The notes: generated by a model from the letters alone, not told the origin. 64,000 nt of DNA from Bacteroidota bacterium (GCA_019136655.1 JAGVTU010000013.1:1-64000), one strand, 5' to 3'; counted from the stretch's first letter, positions 25,973-35,996 are shown. Program-made: numbers and translations.

Positions 25973-28903
25973 ATGTTAGAAATCAGGAAAAATACTTTCT
26001 TTAAAAACTATGAGAACTCTTTTTTCAGAGAGTTCTCACGACATCTTTACAATTCATTTAAGGAAAGGAATATTTCAGGTGTTTTAATCGGCAGCCCACT
26101 TTGTGAAGTTGATGAGAGGTTACAAATAGATGCTTTGCTGATTACTTCAAATGTTGTTTGTATCATTGACTTTAAAAACTTCAAAGGCAAAATAAAACTC
26201 CCTGCTGAAAAGGATTTTGAATTTGGACTTTGGACAACAGAAACGGGCGAACAAATTAAAGGAGGGAGTTCAATAAATCCTTTCATCCAATTAAAGAATC
26301 AAAAACGAAGATTCATTGAGGTTTCGGACAAACACATTAATAATGGAATTGATAGTAGAGACACTTTCAATCCTCATCATGTTGTTCGGGTTGTTTGCTT
26401 TCAAGAAGAAATTGAAATCACTGGAAAGATTCCCGACAAAGAAGCACTGAACTTTTTCATTCAGGATAAGAAAAACATCTTTGAGAAAATTCTTGACATC
26501 GTTGATGTTACTGACAAGGAAGTAAAACTTTCTGTAAACTCATTTGATGCTTTCAAAAAGGTTTTCCGAGCCGACCAATTTAAGTTTGACGAGAAGCCAC
26601 TTGAAGACAAGCTAAGAGATGTTGCAAGCAAATCAACTATACTTGACTATGACATACTTCATGACGACCAGAAAGCAGCATTGACAGAAGTTAAATCATT
26701 TCTTGAAAATCCTGAACTACAGATTTTTATTTTACAAGGAACAATTAACAGTGGGAAGTCATTTCTTATTCCATTCATTCAAGAACTTGCTTACAACTGT
26801 GCAATACAAGAGACAGAAATATTTGCCGCTTCAAACCGAGTTGCAAAGAATCTTTTTTCTTCAAGTGGTTTAGAAAAAGTAAACAGCATCTATTCTTTTA
26901 TTTACGGAGGACAAAAATCAGAAGCAGAAGAAAAAGAAGAAGTTCAGGAAGAAACATCTTTTGAGTATGAGGAGCAAGATGTTTCAGACGAACTTCCGTT
27001 GGAAGTTGTTCCAATGAAGAAGTGCGACAATGCGGAAAACGCTTTGTTCATAGTAGATGAATCACAACTAATTTCTGACTCGTATCATCAATCTATTGAT
27101 TTGGTTTTTGGAAGTGGGCAATTGCTTAAAGATTTTATCAAATTCACAGATTTTAATTCGTCAAAAAGAAAAGTTGTTTTCATTGGCGACCCTTACCAAC
27201 TTCAACTAGGCAGAACGGATGAATCCCCTTTAAATCCTGCATATTTAGAAGAAACTTACAAATTAAAAGTTTCATCTTTCCAACTTCTAGACAAATCCGA
27301 CTTTTCTGAAATTAATCAACAAAGTTTAAACTGCGTTCAAAGCATTAAAGATAAACTTTTCAACTCTTTACGTTTTAATTCGGGAAATCAAATCACTATT
27401 CTTGAAAACGAAGACAAATTACCGAGCATAACAAATTTGATTTTAAACAATATTGACGGACATATCCTTTCATTTAGCAATGAAGAATCGCAAAAAGTAA
27501 ATACTTGGATAAAAAAATCCATAATCAAAACAGGCGAAGACATCGCAACAAAGGATTTGGTGTTGTTCAACAACAATATTTCTGTTGAAGACGAAAACGA
27601 CCCATTCGCTGAGCCAAAGAAGATTTACAACGGACAGTTTGCAACCGTTTTAGAAGTTTCTCAAAACATCATTTCTGAAACTATCAAAATCAAACAAGAA
27701 CAAACGACAATAAATTTCCGAGAACTTACACTACGACTAAACGAAACAGGACATAAAGTGAAAGTTTTAAGTTTGGAAAACTATCGCCTAAATCCGAAAG
27801 CAGAACTTTCAAAGAATGAAATCATTGCTTTTAAAGTTATTCTTAATGCCCAAATTTCACGATACATAAAAGACAACCCGTTTGAAAAGTCGTCTGAACA
27901 CAAAGAGTTGGTTTCTTCAACCGCATATCAAACAATTCAAAAAGAAATTGACGAACTCAATCAGAAATTAAAACAAGGCGAGAAAGTAAAAGGCAAATTA
28001 GAAGAAAAGGAAATTGAGCAGAGAAAGCTATTGCGAAAGGTTAAACGTAAGCATAAGCTTAAAATTGAAAACAATCTTAGAAAAGACCCTACAACAAAAT
28101 ATCACAAATATAGAAATGCGGCATTACTTCGCTTTGGTTGGGCAATGACGGTTCATAAATCAATGTCCTATAAATGGAATGAAGTTTACTTCAATATGGA
28201 GACAGGTGGAGGAAGAACGAACGAAAATTATTTCCGTTGGCTTTATACAGGTATTAGCAGAGCCAAACAAAAAGTAAATCTTATCAATTACAAGCCAATT
28301 AGTCCATTTGATAATACGGAAATTAGAGACCAAAACACAGACATAAAACCACTAGATATTTTCTTTCGTTCCGAAAATGAAAATCACTCAATAAGATTGC
28401 AAGAATTAAAGCAACTTGTTATAACCAAACTTTCAGAACACAATTACTCAATATTTAGAATCGATTCAACAATCGCATGGCAAGAGAGATATTTCATTAA
28501 GAACGGCAGTAGCAAAGAAGCATCAATTTATTTCTCTTACGACAAAAAGGGAAACTTCAAAATGCCGAGCTTCCTTGGAGGTGATAAGAATATTGCAGGA
28601 CATTTAATTAAATTATTGAAAGCTAAAACAGCAATGAACTCCTTTATGGATGTAAAAGATTCTTGGAGGAAAAAGGAATACGCAAAACTAAAAGATACTT
28701 TAATTTCATTTGAAATGAATTTTGAATTGATAATTCAAACTAAATGGAAAGACAAAATTCGTTTCTTTTCAGAAGCAAACGAATTAGAAATTGAACTTGA
28801 CTATGGTGGGGACGGAATGGTTAATTTCATAACAGCAAAGTATTACAGCGATAAAATAATTTGGGATAACTTTCAAAAAGCAATTGAGCAAATTAAACAA
28901 TAA
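25973..28903 (+). CDS. NERD-domain nuclease fused to a superfamily 1 helicase
   Basis: A 976-residue protein. The N-terminal 130 residues match the NERD nuclease-like domain: QIDALLI then IIDFKNFKG, keeping the Asp and D-x-K residues. A superfamily 1 helicase follows: Walker A GTINSGKS at 256-263, an acidic spacer near 305-335, Walker B FIVDESQ with Asp362, VFIGDPYQLQL, and UvrD-type C-terminal motifs MTVHKSMSYKWNEV and LYTGISRAKQKV. The last 170 residues are unrecognised. The ATG is preferred over a TTG at 25847 because the extra 42 residues look non-coding. The stop overlaps the next ATG (TAATG), so the two proteins are probably made together. DNA processing or antiphage defence is inferred. 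Confidence 0.8.
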   Translation: MLEIRKNTFFKNYENSFFREFSRHLYNSFKERNISGVLIGSPLCEVDERLQIDALLITSNVVCIIDFKNFKGKIKLPAEKDFEFGLWTTETGEQIKGGSSINPFIQLKNQKRRFIEVSDKHINNGIDSRDTFNPHHVVRVVCFQEEIEITGKIPDKEALNFFIQDKKNIFEKILDIVDVTDKEVKLSVNSFDAFKKVFRADQFKFDEKPLEDKLRDVASKSTILDYDILHDDQKAALTEVKSFLENPELQIFILQGTINSGKSFLIPFIQELAYNCAIQETEIFAASNRVAKNLFSSSGLEKVNSIYSFIYGGQKSEAEEKEEVQEETSFEYEEQDVSDELPLEVVPMKKCDNAENALFIVDESQLISDSYHQSIDLVFGSGQLLKDFIKFTDFNSSKRKVVFIGDPYQLQLGRTDESPLNPAYLEETYKLKVSSFQLLDKSDFSEINQQSLNCVQSIKDKLFNSLRFNSGNQITILENEDKLPSITNLILNNIDGHILSFSNEESQKVNTWIKKSIIKTGEDIATKDLVLFNNNISVEDENDPFAEPKKIYNGQFATVLEVSQNIISETIKIKQEQTTINFRELTLRLNETGHKVKVLSLENYRLNPKAELSKNEIIAFKVILNAQISRYIKDNPFEKSSEHKELVSSTAYQTIQKEIDELNQKLKQGEKVKGKLEEKEIEQRKLLRKVKRKHKLKIENNLRKDPTTKYHKYRNAALLRFGWAMTVHKSMSYKWNEVYFNMETGGGRTNENYFRWLYTGISRAKQKVNLINYKPISPFDNTEIRDQNTDIKPLDIFFRSENENHSIRLQELKQLVITKLSEHNYSIFRIDSTIAWQERYFIKNGSSKEASIYFSYDKKGNFKMPSFLGGDKNIAGHLIKLLKAKTAMNSFMDVKDSWRKKEYAKLKDTLISFEMNFELIIQTKWKDKIRFFSEANELEIELDYGGDGMVNFITAKYYSDKIIWDNFQKAIEQIKQ

Positions 28904-30237
28904 TGCCAACAGTCACCGAAATAAAGCACGAAGCTTTAAGACACTTTAAAGTAAGGGAATTTGATAAGGCATTACCGCTTTACAAAGAACTTTGGGAAAA
29001 CCATCGTGATGCATGCAACGAATGGGAAGGTTGGCGTTATGCTGTTTGCTTGAAACAAAGCAAAGCCTACAAAGAGGCATTGGAAGTCTGTAGAGAGGTT
29101 TACACACTAAATAAAAATTTTGAAAACATAAAAGGAACCTATGCGTGGTGCATCTATTACACTGAGATTGCAATTGAAAAAATAAATAATGAAGCAAATC
29201 TTTTTAAAGCTGGTGAAGGCATAATCAAGCTGTCAAAACAAGATAACAAGGCCGTAAAAAGAGAAAATGATTTTCCTTGCATTTACACTCTTTCCTTATT
29301 CAAAATTCTTGACTACCTAAACGATAAAGCAAATTACAATCCTGAATCAATTCTTTACTGGACGGAAAAACTCAATCCCGAATTTTTAGAAACAACTCCT
29401 TTTAAGTTCACTGACCCAACTGGAAAGCAACGAGAAATAGCACCGCAAAAAGAACAATGGTATTCACTTCGTTCAAAAGCACTTTACGAAAATGATAAGT
29501 TTGAAGAATGTATTTCACTATCCGAAACAGCTTTGAAATCTCTTGCAAAGTTTCACTATGATAACGACACTTGGTTTAAAAGAAACATTGCACTTTCAAA
29601 AGAAGGACTTGGTAACCATGAAATAGCTATTGAAGAACTGAAAGAACTTTTAAAAAAGAAAAATGAGTGGTTCATTCAAAAGGAAATATCCGAAATCTAC
29701 AAGCGGCAAAATAAAATTGATGATGCTCTTAGTTTTGCAATTGATGCTGCACTAAATTTTGGTGATGCAGAAAAGAAAATGAATCTCTACAAACTCTTGG
29801 CGAAACTTTTACAGTCAAAGGGAAAAATAGATGACGCCAAAACGCATATTGAATTGATCTATCAAATCAGGAGTTCAAGACAATGGCGTATTGATTCAGA
29901 ACTGTTAGACTTGATTAAGCAATACAAGATAGATACAACAAAATTATCTGATGAAAGAGAATTGTTGAGAAAATTAAAACGCATTTGGGAAGGTTTGAAA
30001 TTTGGCAGTCAAGAATTATTGAATGGAACAATAAGAACAATCATTTCAGAGGGCAGGGCAGGTTTCATTGACACAGACACAAGAAAATCTTATTTCTTTT
30101 CAGCGAAAGCATTTAAAGAAAAAAAGGAGTTAATGAAGCAGGGGCAACGAGTTTCTTTTTACTTAGAAGATAGTTTTGACAAGAAGAAAAATCAGCCAAC
30201 TAAAATTGCAGTTAGTGTAAAACCAATAAGACAATGA
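28903..30237 (+). CDS. TPR-like protein with C-terminal cold-shock-like domain
   Basis: A 444-residue protein. Residues 1-350 are mostly helical repeats of TPR type (ALPLYKELWENHRD, YKEALEVCREVYTLN, HEIAIEELKELLKKK, IDDALSFAIDAALN). From about 372 to 440 there is a cold-shock/S1-like beta domain: GTIRTIISEGRAGFID, SYFFSAKAF, QGQRVSFYLEDSFDKKK. Such domains bind single-stranded nucleic acid. It overlaps the NERD-helicase stop by one base, which implies translational coupling and a functional pair. I do not know this exact architecture as a named system. The TPR part may recruit the helicase or a target protein. Confidence 0.8.
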   Translation: MPTVTEIKHEALRHFKVREFDKALPLYKELWENHRDACNEWEGWRYAVCLKQSKAYKEALEVCREVYTLNKNFENIKGTYAWCIYYTEIAIEKINNEANLFKAGEGIIKLSKQDNKAVKRENDFPCIYTLSLFKILDYLNDKANYNPESILYWTEKLNPEFLETTPFKFTDPTGKQREIAPQKEQWYSLRSKALYENDKFEECISLSETALKSLAKFHYDNDTWFKRNIALSKEGLGNHEIAIEELKELLKKKNEWFIQKEISEIYKRQNKIDDALSFAIDAALNFGDAEKKMNLYKLLAKLLQSKGKIDDAKTHIELIYQIRSSRQWRIDSELLDLIKQYKIDTTKLSDERELLRKLKRIWEGLKFGSQELLNGTIRTIISEGRAGFIDTDTRKSYFFSAKAFKEKKELMKQGQRVSFYLEDSFDKKKNQPTKIAVSVKPIRQ

Positions 30238-30665
30238 CCGAAACATTTGGTGCCACATTTCTAAAACCGCACAAATCAACATTAAAGTAAGTATTACAAA
30301 AGTGCCACTAAGCCAACGCACCACGAGAGACAAAATGAACAGACAACTAACCAATAGACAAGAAGAAGGACGACCCGCTAACAAGGTCTTACCAAAAACA
30401 GGGGTAAAGAACTTCTATAAAACTTTTGTGCTAAATTCAATTTTAGTTTTTCAAATGGACAAACTGAGGTTTGTTCGTATTGTCTATGTAAAGACACAGA
30501 GAAACATGTTTCTTATAGCTGCATAAAATCGCGCTGTTGCTTTTTTGAATTTAGTGATTTGTTATTTTTGGATGCGGATAGAGGGCGTATGAGGGGCTGA
30601 CGATAACAGTAATGGCTAAGAAACAGTGCTAACTATGAATGGACTGCAAGAAATAAACATTTAGA
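30238..30665. other. Intergenic region after the helicase pair
   Basis: It holds the right CCAACGCACCA motif and small inverted repeats, for example ACAAAC/GTTTGT at 30459-30474. No supported gene was seen. Confidence 0.5.
30313..30323. repeat. CCAACGCACCA motif, right copy
   Basis: Same 11-base motif as at 25940-25950, placed about 75 bases after the TPR gene stop. GTGCCACATTT lies upstream at 30249-30260. Confidence 0.6.
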
Positions 30666-31292
30666 ATGATAACTTTTAAATTAGGCAAGGACAAGTCGAC
30701 AGGTAAAATTGTTGCTATAGAGGAAGTAACACGAGGAAGAGCTTGTGGTTGCATTTGCCCGGAATGCGAAAAAGATCTTGTTGCAGCACAAGGTGAAAAG
30801 AACGATTGGCATTTCAGACACAACCATGAAACAACTTGTAAAGGCGGACAAGAAACCGCATTGCATATGTTGGCTAAAGAAATTATTGCAAGCAATATTG
30901 AAATAACTCTGCCAATACACGGAACGGTTTCCTACGACAATTGTGTGAAGGAAAAATACTTTCAAACAATACAACCAGATGTAACCGCCAATTCAAACGG
31001 GCAAAATCTGTTTTTTGAAGTTTTTGTTACTCACAAAACTGATAAAGAAAAAGAAAATTTTTATATAGATGGTGAACACAAAAGCGTTGAAATTGATTTG
31101 CACAAATACGCATTTGCAACTAGAGCAGATTTAGAAAAAGAAATCTTGATAAACTGTGACAACAAGCGAATTATTTTTTGGGAGAAGAAAGTTGTTGCCG
31201 AAAAGAGCAATTACGACTCTTGGATTATGATTCTGTTTTTGGGACTACTTGCATTATTCGGACTTAATCTTTTATTTCAAAAACGGAAATGA
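30666..31292 (+). CDS. CoiA-like nuclease with C-terminal membrane anchor
   Basis: A 208-residue protein. The N-terminal part is like the zinc-finger-like entry of the competence protein CoiA (CGCICPECEKDLVAA, then WHFRH and a GGQETALHMLAKE helix). A PD-(D/E)xK-like core follows, with IQPDVTA and FFEVFVTHKTDKEK, where Asp and Glu match the expected places; the last motif reads E-x-F rather than E-x-K, so activity is uncertain. Residues about 188-204 form one hydrophobic segment (WIMILFLGLLALFGLNLLF) before QKRK, which suggests a tail anchor with the nuclease in the cytoplasm. The partner is unknown. Confidence 0.68.
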   Translation: MITFKLGKDKSTGKIVAIEEVTRGRACGCICPECEKDLVAAQGEKNDWHFRHNHETTCKGGQETALHMLAKEIIASNIEITLPIHGTVSYDNCVKEKYFQTIQPDVTANSNGQNLFFEVFVTHKTDKEKENFYIDGEHKSVEIDLHKYAFATRADLEKEILINCDNKRIIFWEKKVVAEKSNYDSWIMILFLGLLALFGLNLLFQKRK

Positions 31293-31640
31293 TGACACAA
31301 CATCTAATAAGCAATTGATGGAGTTCGGTTTGATGGCATAGTTTGAATAATGCCACATCCCGTTAACATAGAAATTAAACGAAATTTTTAAGATTAAGAG
31401 CTTTGAGAGGTAATCAAAGAGTTGGTCTTCGAATGAAGAGTACAAAAAAATGCAACATTGGTTTACATCTGATTGGATGAAATGAAGGATATAACTTAAT
31501 CATAACGCTTGAAAAACTTATAATCTGTTTATGAATAGAACTTTTAAGTTTTCTTAGTAGGTTATATTTATAAATTAAATTCGTAGTATTGCAGGAAGTT
31601 GGGACAAATTAATAAACAAATCCGCATATACATACACAAT
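31293..31640. other. Intergenic region before the RecQ-like helicase
   Basis: AT-rich. It holds a weak TAGTATTG box near 31584, but no gene or clear repeat was seen. Confidence 0.4.
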
Positions 31641-34600
31641 ATGAATTTTCAAGAATTATACTCTAACAAAACAATTGAAATATTGACTGATCAAAGTACA
31701 AGTAAGATAAATCAAATATTTGTGCTTCTTGGACAAGCAGAGTTAATAGATAAAACTAATCTTTTAGAAAACATAACAGACGTTGAGACTTTTCACCTGA
31801 ATGGAAATGAAGATCTGTTTGACAAAAATTGGTTTACAAATCTTTTTACCAAATTGAATTCTGAAAAGCAATTTCATCTACTTTCATTTCCTCAATTTAG
31901 TTATTTGATCAACTATATTGACAGTTCCTTCTTTAAAGACAGAGTAATAATAGTTCGAGATAATTTGAGACAACTTTTTCCAATAAGTAAAAATGAATAT
32001 TTGGAAGAAAGCAGCGATGAAAATATTGAAACACGACCTGAAAAAATACCAATATATCAAGCTGAACAAATACAAATTAAAGATTACTTCTTTTATTCCG
32101 TAAAGACATTGAACGATGACTTTACTACTATAAATCTTTTTGAAGAAAAGACTGAACTCACAGAATCCGATAACTCAGATTTTGACAATATTGATATTAG
32201 TTCAGATCAAACGGCATTAGACTTCTTTTTAAATTCCTGCATTTTAGAGAACAATCTTCAAAAAAATGCAATTGTAAAGATTTATCCCAAACAGCCAATA
32301 AATAGCTCAATAATAATAAATGTTGAAAAAATAAATTATGTATTAAATCTCTTTGGAGGTTCATTATACCTTTTGAAAGAAGAAATAATAAAAGAAGACT
32401 ATCAAGTTAATCAGTCAACAAAAGATTTACTTTTAGAATATTGGGGAGAAAAAGCAGAATTTAGAGGATTAAAAGTTTATCGTAATCCTGACATTGGGAA
32501 TCAAGTTTCTGAAATTTCTCAAAGCTTAATTGTTGAAACAATTATTAAAGAATATGAAAATTCAAAAAGAAATGAAAATACAAGAGATCTGTTCTTAACA
32601 GCCCCTACCGGTGCGGGTAAATCTCTTCTTTTTCAATTACCTGCGTTTTACGTTTCCCGAAGTGGCGACATTACAATTGTTATTTCGCCATTAATTGCAT
32701 TAATGAAAGATCAAGTAAACGCTATTATTAAAGATCGTAATTTTGATAAAGTTGCGTACTTGAATAGTGAATTAAGCTTAATTGATCGCGAAAGAGTTAT
32801 AGAAAACTGCCAAAGTGGAGAAATTGACATTTTATATATGTCGCCCGAACTTTTTATGTCTTACGACATTAAACATTTTATTGGAGAAAGAAAACTTGGG
32901 TTACTTGTAATTGATGAAGCTCATTTAATAACAACTTGGGGAAGAGATTTTCGCGTTGATTATTGGTTTTTAGGAAACCACGTTAGAAAAGTGAGGAAAT
33001 ATCACAATTTAAGTTTTCCAATGGTTGCAGTAACAGCAACCGCAATCTATGGCGGTGCGAACGATATGGTTTTTGATAGCATTGATAGTTTGGTTATGCA
33101 CAATCCACACGTTTTTATCGGACAAGTTAAAAGAAGCGATATAACATTTGCTGTAAACAATCACGAACGTTTTTCTACAAATTATGAAAGTAACAAACTC
33201 GCTCAAACGGTTGACTTTATCAAAAAAATTAATGATTTAGGACTGAAAACTTTGGTTTATGCACCTTATACAAAGCACATTCGTCAAATAATAGAAAAAC
33301 TAAATAATGAAAAACTTGATATTGCAACGGGATATTATGGGTCAATGCCTGCTGAACAAAAAGAGTTTTCATTTAGACAATTCAAAAGCGGTCAGAAAAA
33401 AATAATGATTTCTACGAAAGCCTTTGGAATGGGTGTTGATATTTCTGATATTGAATTGGTATATCATCACGCACCTTCTGGATTATTACCTGACTATGTT
33501 CAAGAAATAGGTAGAGTTGCAAGAAAGCCTGAAATTAACGGTTTTGCTGCTTTGAATTATTCTTCACAAGATCAAAGATTTACAAAAGCACTTCACGGAA
33601 TGTCTGCTTTAAGACAATATCAAATAAAAGAAGTCCTAAAAAAAATTCATAAAGCATACATCAAAAATAACAAAAGCAGAAACCTACTTTTATCGGTTGA
33701 TGATTTTGGACACATTTTTGAAAATGATATTGATCTAGACCAAAAAGTCTTAACAGCATTAATGATGATCGAAAAAGACTATTTGGCAAAAACCCGATTC
33801 AATGTAATTATCGCAAGACCTAAAAAGCTATTTGTTCGAGTCTTTGCAAGAATTTCCGATCAACACTTATCCACTTATAGGTCAAAATACACTGAAACTT
33901 TCACACATATAAGTTCTTTAGAAAATGGAAATAATATTATTGAAATTGATTTAGACAAATTGTGGTATCTTAACTTTAATGATAAAAGTTTTCCAATTGT
34001 AAAACGTGATTTTTATACAGGTTATTTATTCCGAAACGATGGTATTGAAGTAATCCCGCAACTAAAAATATCAATTGAAAGATTAGATACATTCAACAAT
34101 TTATATCAAAATCTACAATCATTATTTGTAAACATTCAAACCATATTTGCAAATTTTGAGGGTTCATTTTTCAATCAAAAAGAATTGGAAACTGAATTAA
34201 ATAAATTTTTGAATGACAAAGTAAAAGCTGAAAAAATCAGCAAATTCATTCTTTCGTCATATTCAGGAAGATTAATTCAACCAGGTGTAATAGAAGCAAA
34301 TGCTTTTTTACAACAACGCAGAGAAATTGATGGTTACAAGTATAGACTTTTTAATAACCAATATTTAGCAAGTTTTACAGCACTTACAAACAGACTAAGC
34401 AACTTGTTCGGGAATACTGACGAATACATTGTAAATCGATATGTAACAAACAAAGAATCCAATTCAATCAATTATGTCAGACTTGGTTACTTTTTAGAAA
34501 TGTTGGAACTTGGAACTTTTGAAATTAAAGGTGGTGAAAATCCAATGGTTTTCATTCGTATAAATGATCCATTAAGAATAGAAAGAGATTCAAATAATAA

Positions 34601-35309
34601 CAACTATACAAATACTTTATTGTCAAAAACTTTAGAAAGACATCACTTGAGTAATCAAATCTTTGATCATTTCTTTTTACGCAGTTTTTCTAACGATGAA
34701 CGTTGGAATTTTGTAGAAGATTTTTTCCTTGGATCAGATGTTGATGTGCTTTTAGATAAACATAAAGGAGGCGAAGCAAATAATTTAAACATCATAGATT
34801 TTTTAAACAATAATTCTACACCTATTAAAGCTGAACCATCAGAAATAGATGAAAAGAACAACATACACATTTTTCATCCAAATTCAGAATCATTTTACAA
34901 TAGCACAAGTTTATTGACAATCGATAACGAGCAAGAAATTAGAACAATGAATGTTTCCGAATGGTTAGATGTAGATCCCGTTGCTTTTCATATTATCTTT
35001 CAGAAACACAAATTGAAAATTGAAAGGAATATTTTTGAAATTTTGATTTCAAAATTAAGATCAAACCATTTTGAGTATTTTCGAGATAGTCTTGGACTAA
35101 ATATGAAAATAGATTTGAAAGGTTATGACAAGCCTGTTAAAGCTAGTGTGCCATTTAAAGACAACCCTGTAGAGTTTTATAAATGGTGGTGCGACAATAA
35201 AGATAAAGTAACTATGAAATTTAAGGAAAAACTAATTCTATTTGATAGAGTATTTACACTAAAACCAAAAGAGTTAAAAATCGAGCATCGTAAATTAATT
35301 AATAAATAG
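31641..35309 (+). CDS. Large RecQ-like DEAH helicase
   Basis: A 1222-residue protein with a RecQ-type superfamily 2 motor in its middle. Walker A is TAPTGAGKS with Lys327; motif II is IDEAHLITTWGRDF with Asp425; AVTATAI is motif III; ISTKAFGMGVDISDIELV and QEIGRVARK (near 620) are motifs V and VI. About 290 residues before the motor and 560 after it are unrecognised; no RQC zinc cluster or HRDC was seen. RecQ itself is about 600 to 700 residues, so the flanks are large extras. The ATG at 31641 is preferred over a TTG at 31599. Codon use is AT-rich like the rest of the island. A defence or plasmid-restriction role is inferred. Confidence 0.8.
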   Translation: MNFQELYSNKTIEILTDQSTSKINQIFVLLGQAELIDKTNLLENITDVETFHLNGNEDLFDKNWFTNLFTKLNSEKQFHLLSFPQFSYLINYIDSSFFKDRVIIVRDNLRQLFPISKNEYLEESSDENIETRPEKIPIYQAEQIQIKDYFFYSVKTLNDDFTTINLFEEKTELTESDNSDFDNIDISSDQTALDFFLNSCILENNLQKNAIVKIYPKQPINSSIIINVEKINYVLNLFGGSLYLLKEEIIKEDYQVNQSTKDLLLEYWGEKAEFRGLKVYRNPDIGNQVSEISQSLIVETIIKEYENSKRNENTRDLFLTAPTGAGKSLLFQLPAFYVSRSGDITIVISPLIALMKDQVNAIIKDRNFDKVAYLNSELSLIDRERVIENCQSGEIDILYMSPELFMSYDIKHFIGERKLGLLVIDEAHLITTWGRDFRVDYWFLGNHVRKVRKYHNLSFPMVAVTATAIYGGANDMVFDSIDSLVMHNPHVFIGQVKRSDITFAVNNHERFSTNYESNKLAQTVDFIKKINDLGLKTLVYAPYTKHIRQIIEKLNNEKLDIATGYYGSMPAEQKEFSFRQFKSGQKKIMISTKAFGMGVDISDIELVYHHAPSGLLPDYVQEIGRVARKPEINGFAALNYSSQDQRFTKALHGMSALRQYQIKEVLKKIHKAYIKNNKSRNLLLSVDDFGHIFENDIDLDQKVLTALMMIEKDYLAKTRFNVIIARPKKLFVRVFARISDQHLSTYRSKYTETFTHISSLENGNNIIEIDLDKLWYLNFNDKSFPIVKRDFYTGYLFRNDGIEVIPQLKISIERLDTFNNLYQNLQSLFVNIQTIFANFEGSFFNQKELETELNKFLNDKVKAEKISKFILSSYSGRLIQPGVIEANAFLQQRREIDGYKYRLFNNQYLASFTALTNRLSNLFGNTDEYIVNRYVTNKESNSINYVRLGYFLEMLELGTFEIKGGENPMVFIRINDPLRIERDSNNNNYTNTLLSKTLERHHLSNQIFDHFFLRSFSNDERWNFVEDFFLGSDVDVLLDKHKGGEANNLNIIDFLNNNSTPIKAEPSEIDEKNNIHIFHPNSESFYNSTSLLTIDNEQEIRTMNVSEWLDVDPVAFHIIFQKHKLKIERNIFEILISKLRSNHFEYFRDSLGLNMKIDLKGYDKPVKASVPFKDNPVEFYKWWCDNKDKVTMKFKEKLILFDRVFTLKPKELKIEHRKLINK

Positions 35310-35355
35310 TAATACAAAAGCAGTTTTACAAATTGGATTATTTTTTTACACTATT

Positions 35356-35431
35356 TGTCTTGTCCTAAAACAGGTTTACACAAAAAGTGTAAAGAAATTA
35401 GATAATAAATTTTTTAGAAAATAAATCGCAT
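35356..35431. repeat. Direct repeat, copy 1 (76 bp)
   Basis: Begins TGTCTTGTCCTAAAACAGGT and ends AAATAAATCGCAT. Copy 2 at 35997-36071 differs at a handful of positions. It may be an insertion-sequence remnant; no transposase was seen. Confidence 0.9.
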
Positions 35432-35445
35432 TATACGGCACAGCA

Positions 35446-35465
35446 ATTCCGCAGTACTGCGGAAT
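35446..35465. repeat. Perfect 20-bp palindrome with conserved tail
   Basis: ATTCCGCAGT is followed by its exact reverse complement, then TGCAGGGTGTTCAACA (35465-35480). A near copy with TGACGGGTGTTCAACA lies at 36454-36487. Confidence 0.9.
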
Positions 35466-35521
35466 GCAGGGTGTTCAACATAAATGCTATGAAAATGGCT
35501 GACAACGGAAACTTTGATCCT

Positions 35522-35785
35522 TTAATGACCTTGATTAGAAAAGAATTGACTGCCTTTTAATTCTTGCTCTTTCAACAATGACAAAACAATTTCCTCAACT
35601 TTCAACATTGACACTTGCTGGTTTTCCAACGACATTGTTGAGAACACAGTTTTCGTCAGTATTTGAGTCAGGAAACTTTTTTCTTTTAGTTGCGGATATT
35701 TATCGTAGAATTTCATTGTTGAAGACAAAGATATAGATTTATTCAAGTATTGACAATCATATCTATTAAAATTGATAAGGTGCAA
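35522..35785 (-). pseudogene. Possible remnant of a hypothetical gene
   Basis: An 87-codon reading frame with protein-like stretches (FYDKYPQLKEKSFLTQIL; LKVEEIVLSLLKEQEL) and no match I know. It has no clear promoter and sits among repeats. It could be a decayed gene, a small real gene or chance. Confidence 0.25.
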
Positions 35786-35996
35786 TCTTACAGGAAAGTG
35801 CTACAGGGCAGCATACAAAGTTTGCATGTGCAGCTTTTACAATGAAATAAAATTGTTCTGACGTTTTTTTTGAAATGAGTGATTAGTTACATTTGAATAC
35901 GAACAGAGGTGATTGTGCAGACTATGTTTGACCTGACAGGTTGAAGAATTTAACTTGAGGGTTTGGGCGCATGGTAAGTGAAGAATAGTAAGTGCA

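Noticed and set aside
30302..30526. A 74-codon frame after the TPR gene
   Set aside because: It runs over the CCAACGCACCA motif and small inverted repeats with no protein-like pattern.
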